Positions 1 through 8,437 of a DNA stretch of 64,000 nt are shown here, piece by piece. This DNA comes from Oceanobacillus sp. FSL K6-2867. Its GTDB lineage: Bacteria; Bacillota; Bacilli; Bacillales; Amphibacillaceae. The notes beneath the pieces are model-generated. The model was not told where the DNA came from. It did no database searches and saw nothing but the letters and a program-made list of their open reading frames with translations. Position numbers and translations under genes: made by a program. Positions within the stretch are counted from its first letter, which is position 1; each line of letters begins with the position of its first letter. The stretch spans positions 372,001-436,000 of the forward strand of contig NZ_CP150144.1 in the NCBI RefSeq assembly GCF_037963145.1, read 5' to 3'.

Positions 1-1152
1 TCTGGCATACGGAAATTCTTTGACTTAGCAGCAAGTATGGACGATGTTATTTCACTTGGTGTTGGCGAACCGGATTTTGTGACACCGTGGAATATTCGGG
101 AAGCTGCAATAGAAGCATTAAAGGATGGACATACATCTTATACGGCAAATGCTGGATTACTTGAATTACGCGAACAAATATCTAATTATTTGAACAGAAG
201 CTTTCACATTAATTATCAGCCAGAGAATCAAATCATCGTCACAGTTGGCGCCAGTCAATCCCTTGATCTAGCATTCCGGGCGATTTTGAATCCGGGAGAT
301 GAAGTGCTTATTATTGAACCTGCCTTCGTATCCTATACAGCACTTGTTACATTAGCTGGTGGTGTTCCCATTCGTATTGCAACATATGCGGAAAACGACT
401 TTAAAGTAACTCCTGAGCAGCTCGAATCAGCTATAACAAATCGAACAAAGGCAATTCTATTATGCTCGCCAAGTAACCCAACAGGCTCCTGTCTTAACAA
501 AGAAGAACTTTCCGAAATTGCTCAAGTTGTGAAAAAACACGACCTGCTTGTGGTTACAGATGAAATTTATGCTGAGTTATCTTATGATGAAGAGTTCACT
601 AGCTTTGCTGCAATTCCTGGCATGTATGATCGTACCATTGTCGTTAATGGATTTTCGAAAGGTTTTGCAATGACTGGATGGCGTTTAGGCTTTCTAGCTG
701 CGCCGCGGGAATTTATTCAAGTGATGGTGAAAATTTACCAATTCACGACGATGTGTGCACCAACGATGCTTCAGCTTGGGGCATTGGAGGCATTGCGCAA
801 CAGCACAGATCACGTTGAGAAAATGAGACAAAATTACTGGAGGAGAAGAAATTTCATGGTTCAATCGCTTCGTAAAATTGGGTTAGATTGTCATACACCA
901 GGCGGAGCATTCTATGTTTTCCCATCCATCCAGAAGACAGGACTTACCTCTGAAGAATTTGCCGCTCTCCTTCTTCAAGAAGAAAAGGTTGCTGTTGTAC
1001 CAGGTAATGCTTTCGGAGCATCTGGTGAAGGCTATATTCGCTGTTCCTATGCTGCATCCATTGAACAGCTCGAGATTGCAATGCAGCGAATTGGCAAATT
1101 TGTTCAATCATTAGAACTAAAAGAAGCAAATGTTTTAGAAAACGTAAGATGA
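1..1152 (+). CDS. patA: PatA-type class I aminotransferase (5' end cut by window)
   Basis: PLP-dependent fold-type I aminotransferase. The reading frame is open from base 1, so the true start lies upstream; the first internal ATG (base 37) comes after the family's conserved SGIRKFFDL stretch and is not the start. The PLP lysine lies in GFSKGFAMTGWRLG (Lys codon 658-660), and the NPTG motif and the GEPDF N-terminal motif are present. The sequence closely resembles B. subtilis PatA, the N-acetyl-L,L-diaminopimelate aminotransferase of lysine and cell-wall precursor synthesis (comparison from memory). An aspartate aminotransferase activity is the main alternative. Confidence 0.88.
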   Translation, partial: SGIRKFFDLAASMDDVISLGVGEPDFVTPWNIREAAIEALKDGHTSYTANAGLLELREQISNYLNRSFHINYQPENQIIVTVGASQSLDLAFRAILNPGDEVLIIEPAFVSYTALVTLAGGVPIRIATYAENDFKVTPEQLESAITNRTKAILLCSPSNPTGSCLNKEELSEIAQVVKKHDLLVVTDEIYAELSYDEEFTSFAAIPGMYDRTIVVNGFSKGFAMTGWRLGFLAAPREFIQVMVKIYQFTTMCAPTMLQLGALEALRNSTDHVEKMRQNYWRRRNFMVQSLRKIGLDCHTPGGAFYVFPSIQKTGLTSEEFAALLLQEEKVAVVPGNAFGASGEGYIRCSYAASIEQLEIAMQRIGKFVQSLELKEANVLENVR

Positions 1153-1155
1153 TCA

Positions 1156-1206
1156 CAAAGCAATGTGTCTACTCATTTATCACAGTAGCACATTGCTTTG
1201 TTTTTC
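1156..1206 (+). terminator. Rho-independent terminator of patA
   Basis: A perfect 12-bp stem (CAAAGCAATGTG / CACATTGCTTTG) continues into an inner CTACT/AGTAG stem and is followed by a T-run. It starts three bases after the patA stop codon. Confidence 0.9.
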
Positions 1207-1370
1207 AATGTTGTACTTATTCTAAATTCAACCCCGCTATATTATGCCCTTGCTTTTCAACGTAACATATGGCAGCAGGCGATATTAAACGGACTGATCA
1301 ACAAATTCTTCCATCGCATAAAGAAAAAGGCTCTAGAAATGAATTCGTGGAAAACGTTAACTCTGCACAA

Positions 1371-1412
1371 ATAAAAAAGCGCCATGCAGATATCCGATTT
1401 CTGCAAAAGCGC
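1371..1412 (-). terminator. Terminator of the Rieske oxygenase gene
   Basis: On the minus strand a GCGC + TGCAGA / TCTGCA + GCGC imperfect stem is followed by T6. It lies just beyond the stop codon at 1419 and would end the permease-oxygenase transcript. Confidence 0.75.
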
Positions 1413-1418
1413 TATATT

Positions 1419-2435
1419 CTAGTTCAATACTTTCTTCCGTTTATTCCGCTTCGATTCATCTATTGGCAATGTTCCAGTTTCCACCCCAAGCTCATCCAGC
1501 CATCTGCGATATGCGATCGTCAGCGCATCTGATTTAAGATGCATTTCCGCTTGTAAATCCAAAGGCAGAAGCTCTGGTTTTTGACTTTCAACAACATCTA
1601 AGTCTTGATAAAAAATTGTATCCTGGAATTCAATAAATGAATCATCTGGCTTATTAAGATCATAATTCCTCGTTAGCAGCATAAATACCTTTGTCTGTTC
1701 GCTGTCCTCTTGATTTACAGCAGCTAGTATCGTCAATGCTTCGTCTGAGCCTTCAGTTGTTTTTGTAAATCTTGCTATCGTTGGACTTAGAATTTCATAG
1801 ACGTAATCTGCATAGCCGCCTTTAGAGCGTCCATCTGGATTCGGTTGATACACAGGTATTTTGCTCGTAATAAAACGATTATCGATAAAATCAACTTCAT
1901 AATCTACAATTTCAGCATGATCTTCGTCCCCAAGCATTCCTTCGTGCACAAACATCAAGTGCGAAACATCCAAGAAATTTTCAATTATTCTTGGTGCATT
2001 TGCCTTTACATCATATGGTCCGCAAATCGCCGTACGATAACCTGCTTCATCATATTCTGGATAAGAAATCATCGATTCTGGTTCATCACCTAAATTGACC
2101 CAGATTAAACCAAATGCTTCCTGAGCGTGATAAACCGTTGCTCTAGCTTTCTTAGGGATAGGCCTTTCACATGGCAATGCTGGTATCTTCACACACTCAC
2201 CGGTTTCATTGTACTCCCAAGCATGATAAGCGCAAACAAGGTTTCCATTCTTTACTTTTCCTAATGAAAGTGCTGCTCCACGGTGGATACATAAATCTTT
2301 AAATGCATGTACCCCTTTTTCATTCCGGAAAATTACTACCCGTTCACCTAAAACAAAAACTTGTTCAGGATCTTCCTTTAATGCACCCGCCTTATAAACC
2401 GGATGCCATTGATTCCATAATCTATCTTGTTGCAT
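1419..2435 (-). CDS. Rieske non-heme iron oxygenase, oxygenase subunit (HpxD-like by context)
   Basis: Ring-hydroxylating or N-demethylating oxygenase of about 338 residues. The N-terminal Rieske [2Fe-2S] domain has C49-x-H51 (CIHRG) and C68-x2-H71 (CAYHAW). The catalytic domain has the NFLDVSHLMFVH motif with mononuclear iron ligands near H159 and H164, and a late FYQDLDVVESQ segment carrying the likely acidic ligand D278. I chose the ATG at 2435 because an AAGGGGAG ribosome site lies 8 nt upstream; the longer form from 2471 has none. It lies downstream of a purine permease gene under a guanine riboswitch and opposite guanine deaminase. That suggests purine oxidation, as in the Klebsiella HpxDE hypoxanthine oxygenase, or methylxanthine demethylation. 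No reductase partner is in the window. Confidence 0.85.
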   Translation of the reverse strand: MQQDRLWNQWHPVYKAGALKEDPEQVFVLGERVVIFRNEKGVHAFKDLCIHRGAALSLGKVKNGNLVCAYHAWEYNETGECVKIPALPCERPIPKKARATVYHAQEAFGLIWVNLGDEPESMISYPEYDEAGYRTAICGPYDVKANAPRIIENFLDVSHLMFVHEGMLGDEDHAEIVDYEVDFIDNRFITSKIPVYQPNPDGRSKGGYADYVYEILSPTIARFTKTTEGSDEALTILAAVNQEDSEQTKVFMLLTRNYDLNKPDDSFIEFQDTIFYQDLDVVESQKPELLPLDLQAEMHLKSDALTIAYRRWLDELGVETGTLPIDESKRNKRKKVLN

Positions 2436-2607
2436 ATCGATAAGCTCCCCTTTTATTCGTACACTTGACATTCGTCAACAAAATCATAAAAGTGCTGTTT
2501 GCCAGCCTAAATAAGAATGCCTTAGTTACACATATACAGATGGGAAAGTTTAAGTACTTTCATATCTGCCAAATAAATTGTTTCTCTTTTTTCAAAAGAC
2601 TTTTAAT

Positions 2608-3969
2608 CTAATTCACGTCTACTTCCGCTTGTAATCCAGTATCTTCTTTTTTCTCTGGAAGCACCAAATTAAGAATTAATGCAGCTACTGCTCCAATAGC
2701 AATTCCAGAGGAAACGAAATAAGTAATAATACTTGGAAGAGTATATAAAATATCTACTGGCATAAGCACCGCAAATAGTGCAAGCATGATTGGGATGCCG
2801 ATTACAAGCATATTCCGTTCCGTAAACGGTGCTTGCTTGACGACTTTAAATCCATTCATCATAATGACAACACAAATAATAGCGAATACGCTGCTTATAA
2901 CTACTGGCGGGATACTAGCAATTATGGTCATAAGTTTTGGCATCATCCCAAACATAAGCAGAAAAATGCCACCTGAGATTATTGGTTTGCGGCTCTTCAC
3001 ACCAGTGATAGCAATAATTCCTGCATTCGTGGAATAGCCTGTAACTGGTGTACCACCAAAGAAGGAACCAGCAAAACAGCCAAGCCCTTCACCAAAAGCT
3101 CCTCCGTTTAATCGTTTATGATCCAGCTTTTCTTCCGTAACATTACCTACAGTGAACCACGTTCCCGTTGTTTCTATCATGATAATAAAATAGATAGCAA
3201 TCATAATTAAAACTGCATCCATTTCAAAGGTTGGTGTTCCTAATGCAAAAATACTGGGCATAGCAAACCAAGCAGCATCACGTACAGAAGAGAAGTCTAC
3301 CATTCCAAAGAAAGATGCAGCAATTGTACCTGACCCTAACGCTAAAATAACAGATGCAACTTTAATATGTTTCCATTTTGTTGTAGCCTTTTCACCGACA
3401 TACATGGAGGAAATCAATACAGCTGCTGTAATAAATGCAATCAATATATTTGTGTTAAAGCTGCCTTCAGCACCATAGATCGAGCTGATTGCCGTCGGCA
3501 TTAACGAAAAACCAACAACAACAATAACGGTACCTGCAACAATTGGCGGTATAAATCTCTTCACTACTCTACTAAAAAACTTAAATGGATAGCCTAATAG
3601 CGCGATTAACAATGCACCAGGTATTAAACTGCCAATCATTGCTCCTATTCCAGACGTTGTTCCAATTGCCGCAAGTGCACTAAGTGGAACAAACGATGGT
3701 CCCTGCATTACAGGCAGCTTCATCGCAAATCCAGCCTGAATAATCGTTGCAATTCCGCAAGCAATAAATGTCATCTGAATTAACAAGGCACTATCAGCAA
3801 CAGAAAAGGACAGTAGCCCGGCTAAAATAATTGGCGGTATAAATAAATCCATTGCTAATACATGCTGTAATCCTACAAAAATAGATTTTCCTACTGAAAT
3901 ATCCTTTTTCTTTCCAGCTTGCTCATTCTTTGCTACTTTCGGCTCTAATTCTCTCACAGCACTCTCCAA
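2608..3969 (-). CDS. NCS2-family purine/xanthine:cation symporter
   Basis: Polytopic membrane transporter of 453 residues with about 14 hydrophobic segments. It has the NAT/NCS2 hallmarks: GLQH near residue 33, the conserved ETTGT near 266, and the signature TNAGIIAITG near 314-323 (N-x-G-x4-T). The start is TTG at 3969, preceded by GAGGGGAG at 8 nt. A guanine-class riboswitch and terminator lie in its leader, so the substrate is most likely guanine, hypoxanthine, xanthine or urate rather than uracil. The Rieske oxygenase gene follows 173 nt downstream on the same strand and is probably co-transcribed. Confidence 0.88.
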   Translation of the reverse strand: MESAVRELEPKVAKNEQAGKKKDISVGKSIFVGLQHVLAMDLFIPPIILAGLLSFSVADSALLIQMTFIACGIATIIQAGFAMKLPVMQGPSFVPLSALAAIGTTSGIGAMIGSLIPGALLIALLGYPFKFFSRVVKRFIPPIVAGTVIVVVGFSLMPTAISSIYGAEGSFNTNILIAFITAAVLISSMYVGEKATTKWKHIKVASVILALGSGTIAASFFGMVDFSSVRDAAWFAMPSIFALGTPTFEMDAVLIMIAIYFIIMIETTGTWFTVGNVTEEKLDHKRLNGGAFGEGLGCFAGSFFGGTPVTGYSTNAGIIAITGVKSRKPIISGGIFLLMFGMMPKLMTIIASIPPVVISSVFAIICVVIMMNGFKVVKQAPFTERNMLVIGIPIMLALFAVLMPVDILYTLPSIITYFVSSGIAIGAVAALILNLVLPEKKEDTGLQAEVDVN

Positions 3970-4052
3970 GCTCTTTACTCCCCTCGTCTAGCTGTTCACT
4001 AGATTTTTTAAATTACTGTAGTGCTTCTCATATAACGGAAACATAGAATAAA

Positions 4053-4106
4053 AAAAGCCCGAAGTACATTACCTTCACTATGGAGAAGGCAATGTACTTC
4101 GAGCTT
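4053..4106 (-). terminator. Riboswitch-controlled intrinsic terminator in the permease leader
   Basis: A long stem pairs CGAAGTACATTGCC with GGTAATGTACTTCG (one G-T type mismatch) and is followed by GGGC and T7 on the minus strand. It lies between the purine aptamer and the permease start, so it is the likely off-state of the expression platform. Confidence 0.85.
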
Positions 4107-4209
4107 TAGATATCGAAATACCGTGAAAAGACAATACTTCAAACAAACCATATTTTTATGCATTGAACACTAATAAAGTGAGTTTCAATGAATGTCTATT
4201 CACGATTGC

Positions 4210-4280
4210 TTCTCATAGTCAGTTTATTTACGGTAAACCGGTAGAAACTTGTAGGCCATATCCCTACGATTATATGAAAA
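4210..4280 (-). ncRNA. Purine riboswitch aptamer, guanine class
   Basis: On the minus strand the aptamer has the purine-riboswitch core in order: P1 TTTTCATA, TAATCG, GATATGG, GTTTCTACC, TTACCGTAAAT, and GACTATGAGAA closing P1. The specificity base in GACTATG is C (adenine switches have U, GATTATG), so it should bind guanine or hypoxanthine. It is followed by a small CATTGAA/TTCAATG hairpin and by the terminator at 4053-4106. Confidence 0.95.
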
Positions 4281-4302
4281 TACAATACATATTTTTTTAG
4301 AA

Positions 4303-4337
4303 TGTTTATAGTATAGCACCCATTTGGCCAAATACAA
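4303..4337 (-). promoter_or_regulatory. SigA-type promoter of the riboswitch-permease operon
   Basis: On the minus strand TTGTAT (4337-4332) and TATACT (4315-4310) are separated by 16 nt, with an extended -10 TGC before TATACT. The predicted start near 4303 gives a transcript that begins about 23 nt before the aptamer. Confidence 0.65.
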
Positions 4338-4461
4338 GACCTCTTAAATAAAAAATAACCTTCCAATAATTTAGACAAATACGCTAACTATAGAATAACT
4401 AGGATTTTTGCATCTTTAAAAAGTAAAGTGAAATTCCATAGACGAAGTTATTTTTATCCTT

Positions 4462-4503
4462 TATAATGACAGATATAATTTCAAAATACGAACATTAAGG
4501 TGA
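4462..4503 (+). promoter_or_regulatory. -10 element and RBS of guanine deaminase gene
   Basis: A consensus TATAAT at 4462-4467 has no convincing -35 hexamer at the usual distance. An AAGGTGAT ribosome site lies just ahead of the ATG at 4508. The promoter diverges from the riboswitch promoter about 130 bp away. Confidence 0.45.
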
Positions 4504-4507
4504 TAAA

Positions 4508-5878
4508 ATGGAAAAATATACGCATATATTTCATGGTACAGCTTTTACAAGTAAATCAGCGAAAGAAGTGGAGCAGCTGGCAGACTATCTTTTTTGCATT
4601 AATGAGGATGGAATGATTGAAAGAATGGTTGCACCAACAGATTCAGATTATGAAAAGCTGCTTAACACTTATGAAGGAGCAGAGAATTTCCATCGGTTAG
4701 CTGATGGTCAATATTTACTTCCAGGTTTTGTTGATTTACATGTCCATGCCCCACAATGGGCACAGTCAGGAACAGCGCTTGATTTGCCGCTTTATGATTG
4801 GTTAAATACATACACCTTCCCCGTAGAGTCCAAGTTTTCCGATTTAGATTATGCGAAGGACGTCTATGAAGATTTGGTCAGCACATTCCTTGCAAATGGT
4901 ACAACGACTGCCCTTTATTTTGCAACCGTGCATAAGGAAGCTAGTTTGCTGCTCGCTAAAATTTGTTCTGAAAAAGGCCAACGTGGTCTAGTCGGTAAAG
5001 TTGTCATGGACGATCCTGCCCAAAATCCTGATTACTATAGGGATCAGGATACGCAAACCGCATTAGCCGATACGGAGGAATTTATTTTAGCTGTAAAAGA
5101 CTTAGCTAAGTCAACAAAACAAGGGGTTTATCCTGTTGTAACTCCCCGGTTTATTCCGAGCTGTACCGATGATGCATTAAAGGGCCTAGGCGAATTAGCA
5201 GCAAAATATGATACACATATTCAATCACATTGCAGCGAAAGTGATTGGGAACACCATTATGTACGGGATCGTTTCGAGAAAAACGATGCCTTTGCATTAC
5301 ATGATTTTGGTCTTTTACGTGATAAATCGGTGATGGCACACTGTAACTTTCTGGAGGATGAGGACGCCGAATTATTTGCTAAAACAGGTACTGCGATCGG
5401 CCATTGTCCACTATCCAATGCATACTTTGCAAATGGTGTTATTCCGATTGCACGCTTTCACGAGAAAGGAATTGATATTGGATTAGGTACGGATATTTCT
5501 GCTGGTTCAATACCAAGTATTTATGATAATGCAAGACAAGCGGTTGTTTCGTCAAGGATGCTGGAGGATGGTGTAGATACTGCCCTTCCAGCAAATAAAC
5601 GCGGGGTTCCAGATTCACGGATTACGATTAATGAAGCATTTTATTTCGCCACTGCTGGCGGAGGAGAAAGCTTAAGCTTACCAGTTGGCAGAATCGAGGA
5701 AAATTATGCATGGGATGTACAAATTATCGATACGAAGCTTCCATCTGCAAAACTGCCGATTTTTAATGCTAATGAAGATTTGTATGATATTTTCCAAAAA
5801 ATCATGTACCTCACTCGACCAGAGAACATTCGTGAGGTCTGGGTCCAAGGTGAGCGCGTTCATTCGCGAGCAAACTAA
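4508..5878 (+). CDS. guaD: Guanine deaminase, amidohydrolase family
   Basis: Zinc hydrolase of 456 residues converting guanine to xanthine plus ammonia. The metal site is visible: H78-x-H80 in VDLHVHAPQW, H241 in QSHCSES, H278 in MAHCN and D329 in GLGTDIS. The substrate loop TPRFIPSC near 212-219 is typical of the amidohydrolase-type GuaD and not of the small cytidine-deaminase-type GuaD found in B. subtilis. It diverges from the purine permease/Rieske operon, so the three genes form one purine module. Related N-ethylammeline chlorohydrolase-type enzymes are a weaker alternative. Confidence 0.9.
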   Translation: MEKYTHIFHGTAFTSKSAKEVEQLADYLFCINEDGMIERMVAPTDSDYEKLLNTYEGAENFHRLADGQYLLPGFVDLHVHAPQWAQSGTALDLPLYDWLNTYTFPVESKFSDLDYAKDVYEDLVSTFLANGTTTALYFATVHKEASLLLAKICSEKGQRGLVGKVVMDDPAQNPDYYRDQDTQTALADTEEFILAVKDLAKSTKQGVYPVVTPRFIPSCTDDALKGLGELAAKYDTHIQSHCSESDWEHHYVRDRFEKNDAFALHDFGLLRDKSVMAHCNFLEDEDAELFAKTGTAIGHCPLSNAYFANGVIPIARFHEKGIDIGLGTDISAGSIPSIYDNARQAVVSSRMLEDGVDTALPANKRGVPDSRITINEAFYFATAGGGESLSLPVGRIEENYAWDVQIIDTKLPSAKLPIFNANEDLYDIFQKIMYLTRPENIREVWVQGERVHSRAN

Positions 5879-5884
5879 TCATAA

Positions 5885-5929
5885 AAGAGGCTATGAGACC
5901 GTTCACACGGTTTGTATAGCCTCTTTTTT
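5885..5929. terminator. Bidirectional terminator between guaD and the CHY zinc-finger gene
   Basis: AAGAGGCTAT pairs with ATAGCCTCTT, with an inner ACCG/CGGT stem. T6 follows on the plus strand and a shorter T-rich tail follows on the minus strand. The two convergent genes abut it. Confidence 0.85.
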
Positions 5930-6289
5930 CTAACCATTATTCCCCGACAAACAAGACGGATGGAATTTTTCGAAATACAAATGGTAGTGAAGCGAACAGC
6001 CACTGTTGAATGACGCTTGACAGTTTGGACATGTGTTGTCACAGTTTATATATTGGTTAACTGTCAGCTCTGTTTTGCAGCTTCCACAGAGAATAGCCTT
6101 TTCATCGAATTTTTCTTGTGGCCAAACTTCCTTCTTGCCACAACCATATGCTTCATGGCATAAATAACAAGGAAAATAACGATTGCAGCAATAAAAACGA
6201 ATAGCAATAATATCTTTGCTGGTATGGTAATGCTCACAACGTGTTGCTTCATCAATTGCTCCTCGAACCTCAAATTCAGAAATCTTCAT
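5930..6289 (-). CDS. CHY-type zinc-finger protein
   Basis: Small cytosolic protein of 119 residues. It is built almost wholly from the CHY zinc-finger pattern: C18-x-H-Y, CC at 34-35, CYLCHEAYGC, LCGSC, then C-x4-C-x2-C and GCSLHYHLYF near the end, which together can hold several zinc ions. The DIIAIRF stretch between is typical of the family. The start ATG at 6289 has AGGGGAGG at 6 nt. The function in bacteria is unknown; the eukaryotic relatives include the mitochondrial import factor Hot13. It is a single-gene unit, convergent with guaD. Confidence 0.85.
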   Translation of the reverse strand: MKISEFEVRGAIDEATRCEHYHTSKDIIAIRFYCCNRYFPCYLCHEAYGCGKKEVWPQEKFDEKAILCGSCKTELTVNQYINCDNTCPNCQASFNSGCSLHYHLYFEKFHPSCLSGNNG

Positions 6290-6546
6290 TAGCCGCCTCC
6301 CCTTTTATTTCTATTTTATCACATATTTAAGTCCACCTCGCAGGACTGTACGATGAAACTTAATAAGCCCCCCTTCCGTTACGCCGCATACGCGTTACGC
6401 GAGAAAGAGAGCTTCTCATCAGGTTTCAAGCAAACCCGAAAATATTAGGAATAGCCAATGGCTATGGAAATATAATATCAAAAACAATCGTATAGTGGCA
6501 CACAAAGTCAGATTAGTGTTTCTATACTTAAATAATCAGCATGACT

Positions 6547-7407
6547 TTATCGTTCACGAAGCGAATTAATAAAATGAGCAACTCCATCTTCATGATTGGA
6601 AAGTGTAACGGACTGAGCTGCTTCTTTAATCGCATCAGGAGCATTTCCCATAGCTGCACTTCTGCCTGCAGTTTTTAACATTGATAAATCATTAAAGCTA
6701 TCTCCAACTGCTGCAGTATCCGCTAAATGAATGCCTAATTTCTTCGCAAGGATTGCCATGGCATTGCCCTTGGAAGCATCCTTATGCTCCAATTCAAAAT
6801 TATGATTTGCTGATGATACAACAGTTAAGTCTTTATGATCTTTAAATTGTACCTGGCCTTTATTAAGCTTCTCGTCATCAAATGAAAATGCAAGGATATT
6901 ATAAATATCAATGTTCATCTCATTTAACTCTGCTGGTGAGCCAATATAAGAAAACCCGGTTTGACTAAATTGCTTAGCCATAGCTTGGTTCAGTTCTTCC
7001 ACACTTATATTTGGATTGGCGCTTAACAAGCGATCCATTTCAATCATTAATCGTTCCCGGCCATTTTGTGGTGTTAGGATAGCTTCTTTGCTAAAGATCT
7101 CATAATAAAACTCCTCATGCTCGAGCCACTTTAAACTATCCAGTGCATCTTCATGCTTCATCGGTATATGGTGGAATAATTCACCATTGGGACGATGAAT
7201 CGTTGCTCCGTTTGCTCCAATAATCCATGTTTTCATACCAGTATTCTTAAAGATCGTTTGCACATCAAAATGAGCACGGCCAGTTGCAATAACAACCTCA
7301 ATTCCCTCCGCTTGCGAATCTAGAAGCGCTTGTTTATTGTTCTCACTTATTTCATTTTTTTCATTGAGTAAGGTTCCATCTAAATCGATTGCAATTAATT
7401 TTGTCAT
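6547..7407 (-). CDS. ywpJ: Cof-type HAD phosphatase YwpJ-like
   Basis: HAD-superfamily IIB sugar-phosphate phosphatase of about 286 residues. Motif I is DLDGTLL (nucleophile D8, acid D10), motif II is ATGRAHFD, and motif IV is GDSFNDLSM with a preceding K in KDASKGNA. The ATG at 7407 is preferred over an upstream frame start at 7431 because AAAGGTGAT lies 7 nt ahead of it. One base separates it from the glcR stop codon, so translation is coupled. The glcR-ywpJ order is the same as in B. subtilis (from memory). Confidence 0.88.
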   Translation of the reverse strand: MTKLIAIDLDGTLLNEKNEISENNKQALLDSQAEGIEVVIATGRAHFDVQTIFKNTGMKTWIIGANGATIHRPNGELFHHIPMKHEDALDSLKWLEHEEFYYEIFSKEAILTPQNGRERLMIEMDRLLSANPNISVEELNQAMAKQFSQTGFSYIGSPAELNEMNIDIYNILAFSFDDEKLNKGQVQFKDHKDLTVVSSANHNFELEHKDASKGNAMAILAKKLGIHLADTAAVGDSFNDLSMLKTAGRSAAMGNAPDAIKEAAQSVTLSNHEDGVAHFINSLRER

Positions 7408-7408
7408 C

Positions 7409-8188
7409 TTATTTATCACCTTTCGTTTCACCGTCTGCTATTAGTAATTCTACATTGTTTTTTCGCAGAACTTCCATAAAAGCCTTTGGTGGTGTTTTAT
7501 CTGTAATTAATAGATCTACATCATCTAAACTTGCAAATTTGAAAAAGTGTTTCGTTCCGAGCTTGGTATGATCTGCTAGGACAATCACCTGTTTCGCTTG
7601 CTTAACCATCTTTCTTTTTACAACACCGTCTTCTTCATGTGCAATGGTTAATCCAGTTTCTGATATTCCTATCACACCAACAAAAAGTTTATCCACATAG
7701 TAATCCGAGAGCTTCTCTACTACAGAAGAGCCATATAAAAAGCGATGCTCTTTATGCAGTGTACCACCAAGAAGTTGAATATTGATATGGGACTTATTAG
7801 ACAATACTTCTGCCTGATTAATTGAATTCGTAATAATTGTGCATTCCATATTTTTCAAGTGCTCTGCACAGGCTTGAACTGTTGTTGATGTATCTAAAAT
7901 GATATTGTCATTTGGATAAATTAAAGAAGCTGCCTTCTTCCCGATTATCTTTTTCTCCTGTGATACAGTCTCCAGACGCTTTGAGTAGTTTTTAATTTCT
8001 TCCTGAATAGATGGTAAGATTGCTCCGCCACGTGTACGGATAATAGAATTTTCCTCTTCTAACTTAACAAGATCCCTTCGTGCTGTGTCTCTTGAAACAT
8101 TAAACATCGTACATATTTCTTCAACCGATATTCGTTTATTTTTTTGAAGGAAGTCTAAAATAGATAACAATCTCTCTTCTTGGTACAA
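7409..8188 (-). CDS. glcR: DeoR-family transcriptional regulator GlcR
   Basis: Repressor of 259 residues. It has an N-terminal DeoR winged helix-turn-helix (ISVEEICTMFNVSRDTARRD at 19-38) followed by RTRGGA. The C-terminal ISOCOT-like phosphosugar-sensing domain has DTSTT, TNS, LLGG, VGVIGIS and LADHTK motifs. The start is TTG at 8188 with a modest GGTGAAG site. It lies upstream of and is coupled to the ywpJ phosphatase. The promoter carries tandem repeats overlapping -35 and -10, which suggests autoregulation. It is close to B. subtilis GlcR, linked to glucose repression. Confidence 0.88.
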   Translation of the reverse strand: MYQEERLLSILDFLQKNKRISVEEICTMFNVSRDTARRDLVKLEEENSIIRTRGGAILPSIQEEIKNYSKRLETVSQEKKIIGKKAASLIYPNDNIILDTSTTVQACAEHLKNMECTIITNSINQAEVLSNKSHINIQLLGGTLHKEHRFLYGSSVVEKLSDYYVDKLFVGVIGISETGLTIAHEEDGVVKRKMVKQAKQVIVLADHTKLGTKHFFKFASLDDVDLLITDKTPPKAFMEVLRKNNVELLIADGETKGDK

Positions 8189-8219
8189 TGCTTCTTCACC
8201 AACTTCAGTACGTATTTAT

Positions 8220-8280
8220 AAGTAATTATACATTATTATCACATTTTATCAAGTAATTATAAGTAATAATAAGTAAAATA
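8220..8280 (-). promoter_or_regulatory. glcR promoter with four AAGTAATWAT repeats
   Basis: On the minus strand TTGATA (8252-8247) and TATAAT (8230-8225) are spaced 16 nt. On the plus strand AAGTAATTAT occurs at 8220-8229 over the -10 and at 8251-8260 over the -35. Two more, less exact copies follow at 8261 and 8271, in exact 10-bp period. This arrangement fits an operator for a DeoR-type repressor, probably GlcR itself. Confidence 0.65.
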
Positions 8281-8437
8281 TCCAAATTTCCTTAAGCGAT
8301 TGAAATTCATTGTAAAAGCGGCAGCATTTTTTGGCAAAAAGGGAATGATATATTCACCACTGTTAAATTAAAATACTTTTTGGTAATAATAGGTTTAGAT
8401 TCATATCCAAAATCATGAACGAAAGGAGCTGCTACTA

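Noticed and set aside
6360..6410. GTTACGC repeats in the gap before ywpJ as a possible attachment site
   Set aside because: Two 7-bp copies close together in non-coding DNA are easily explained by chance; no integrase or tRNA is near.
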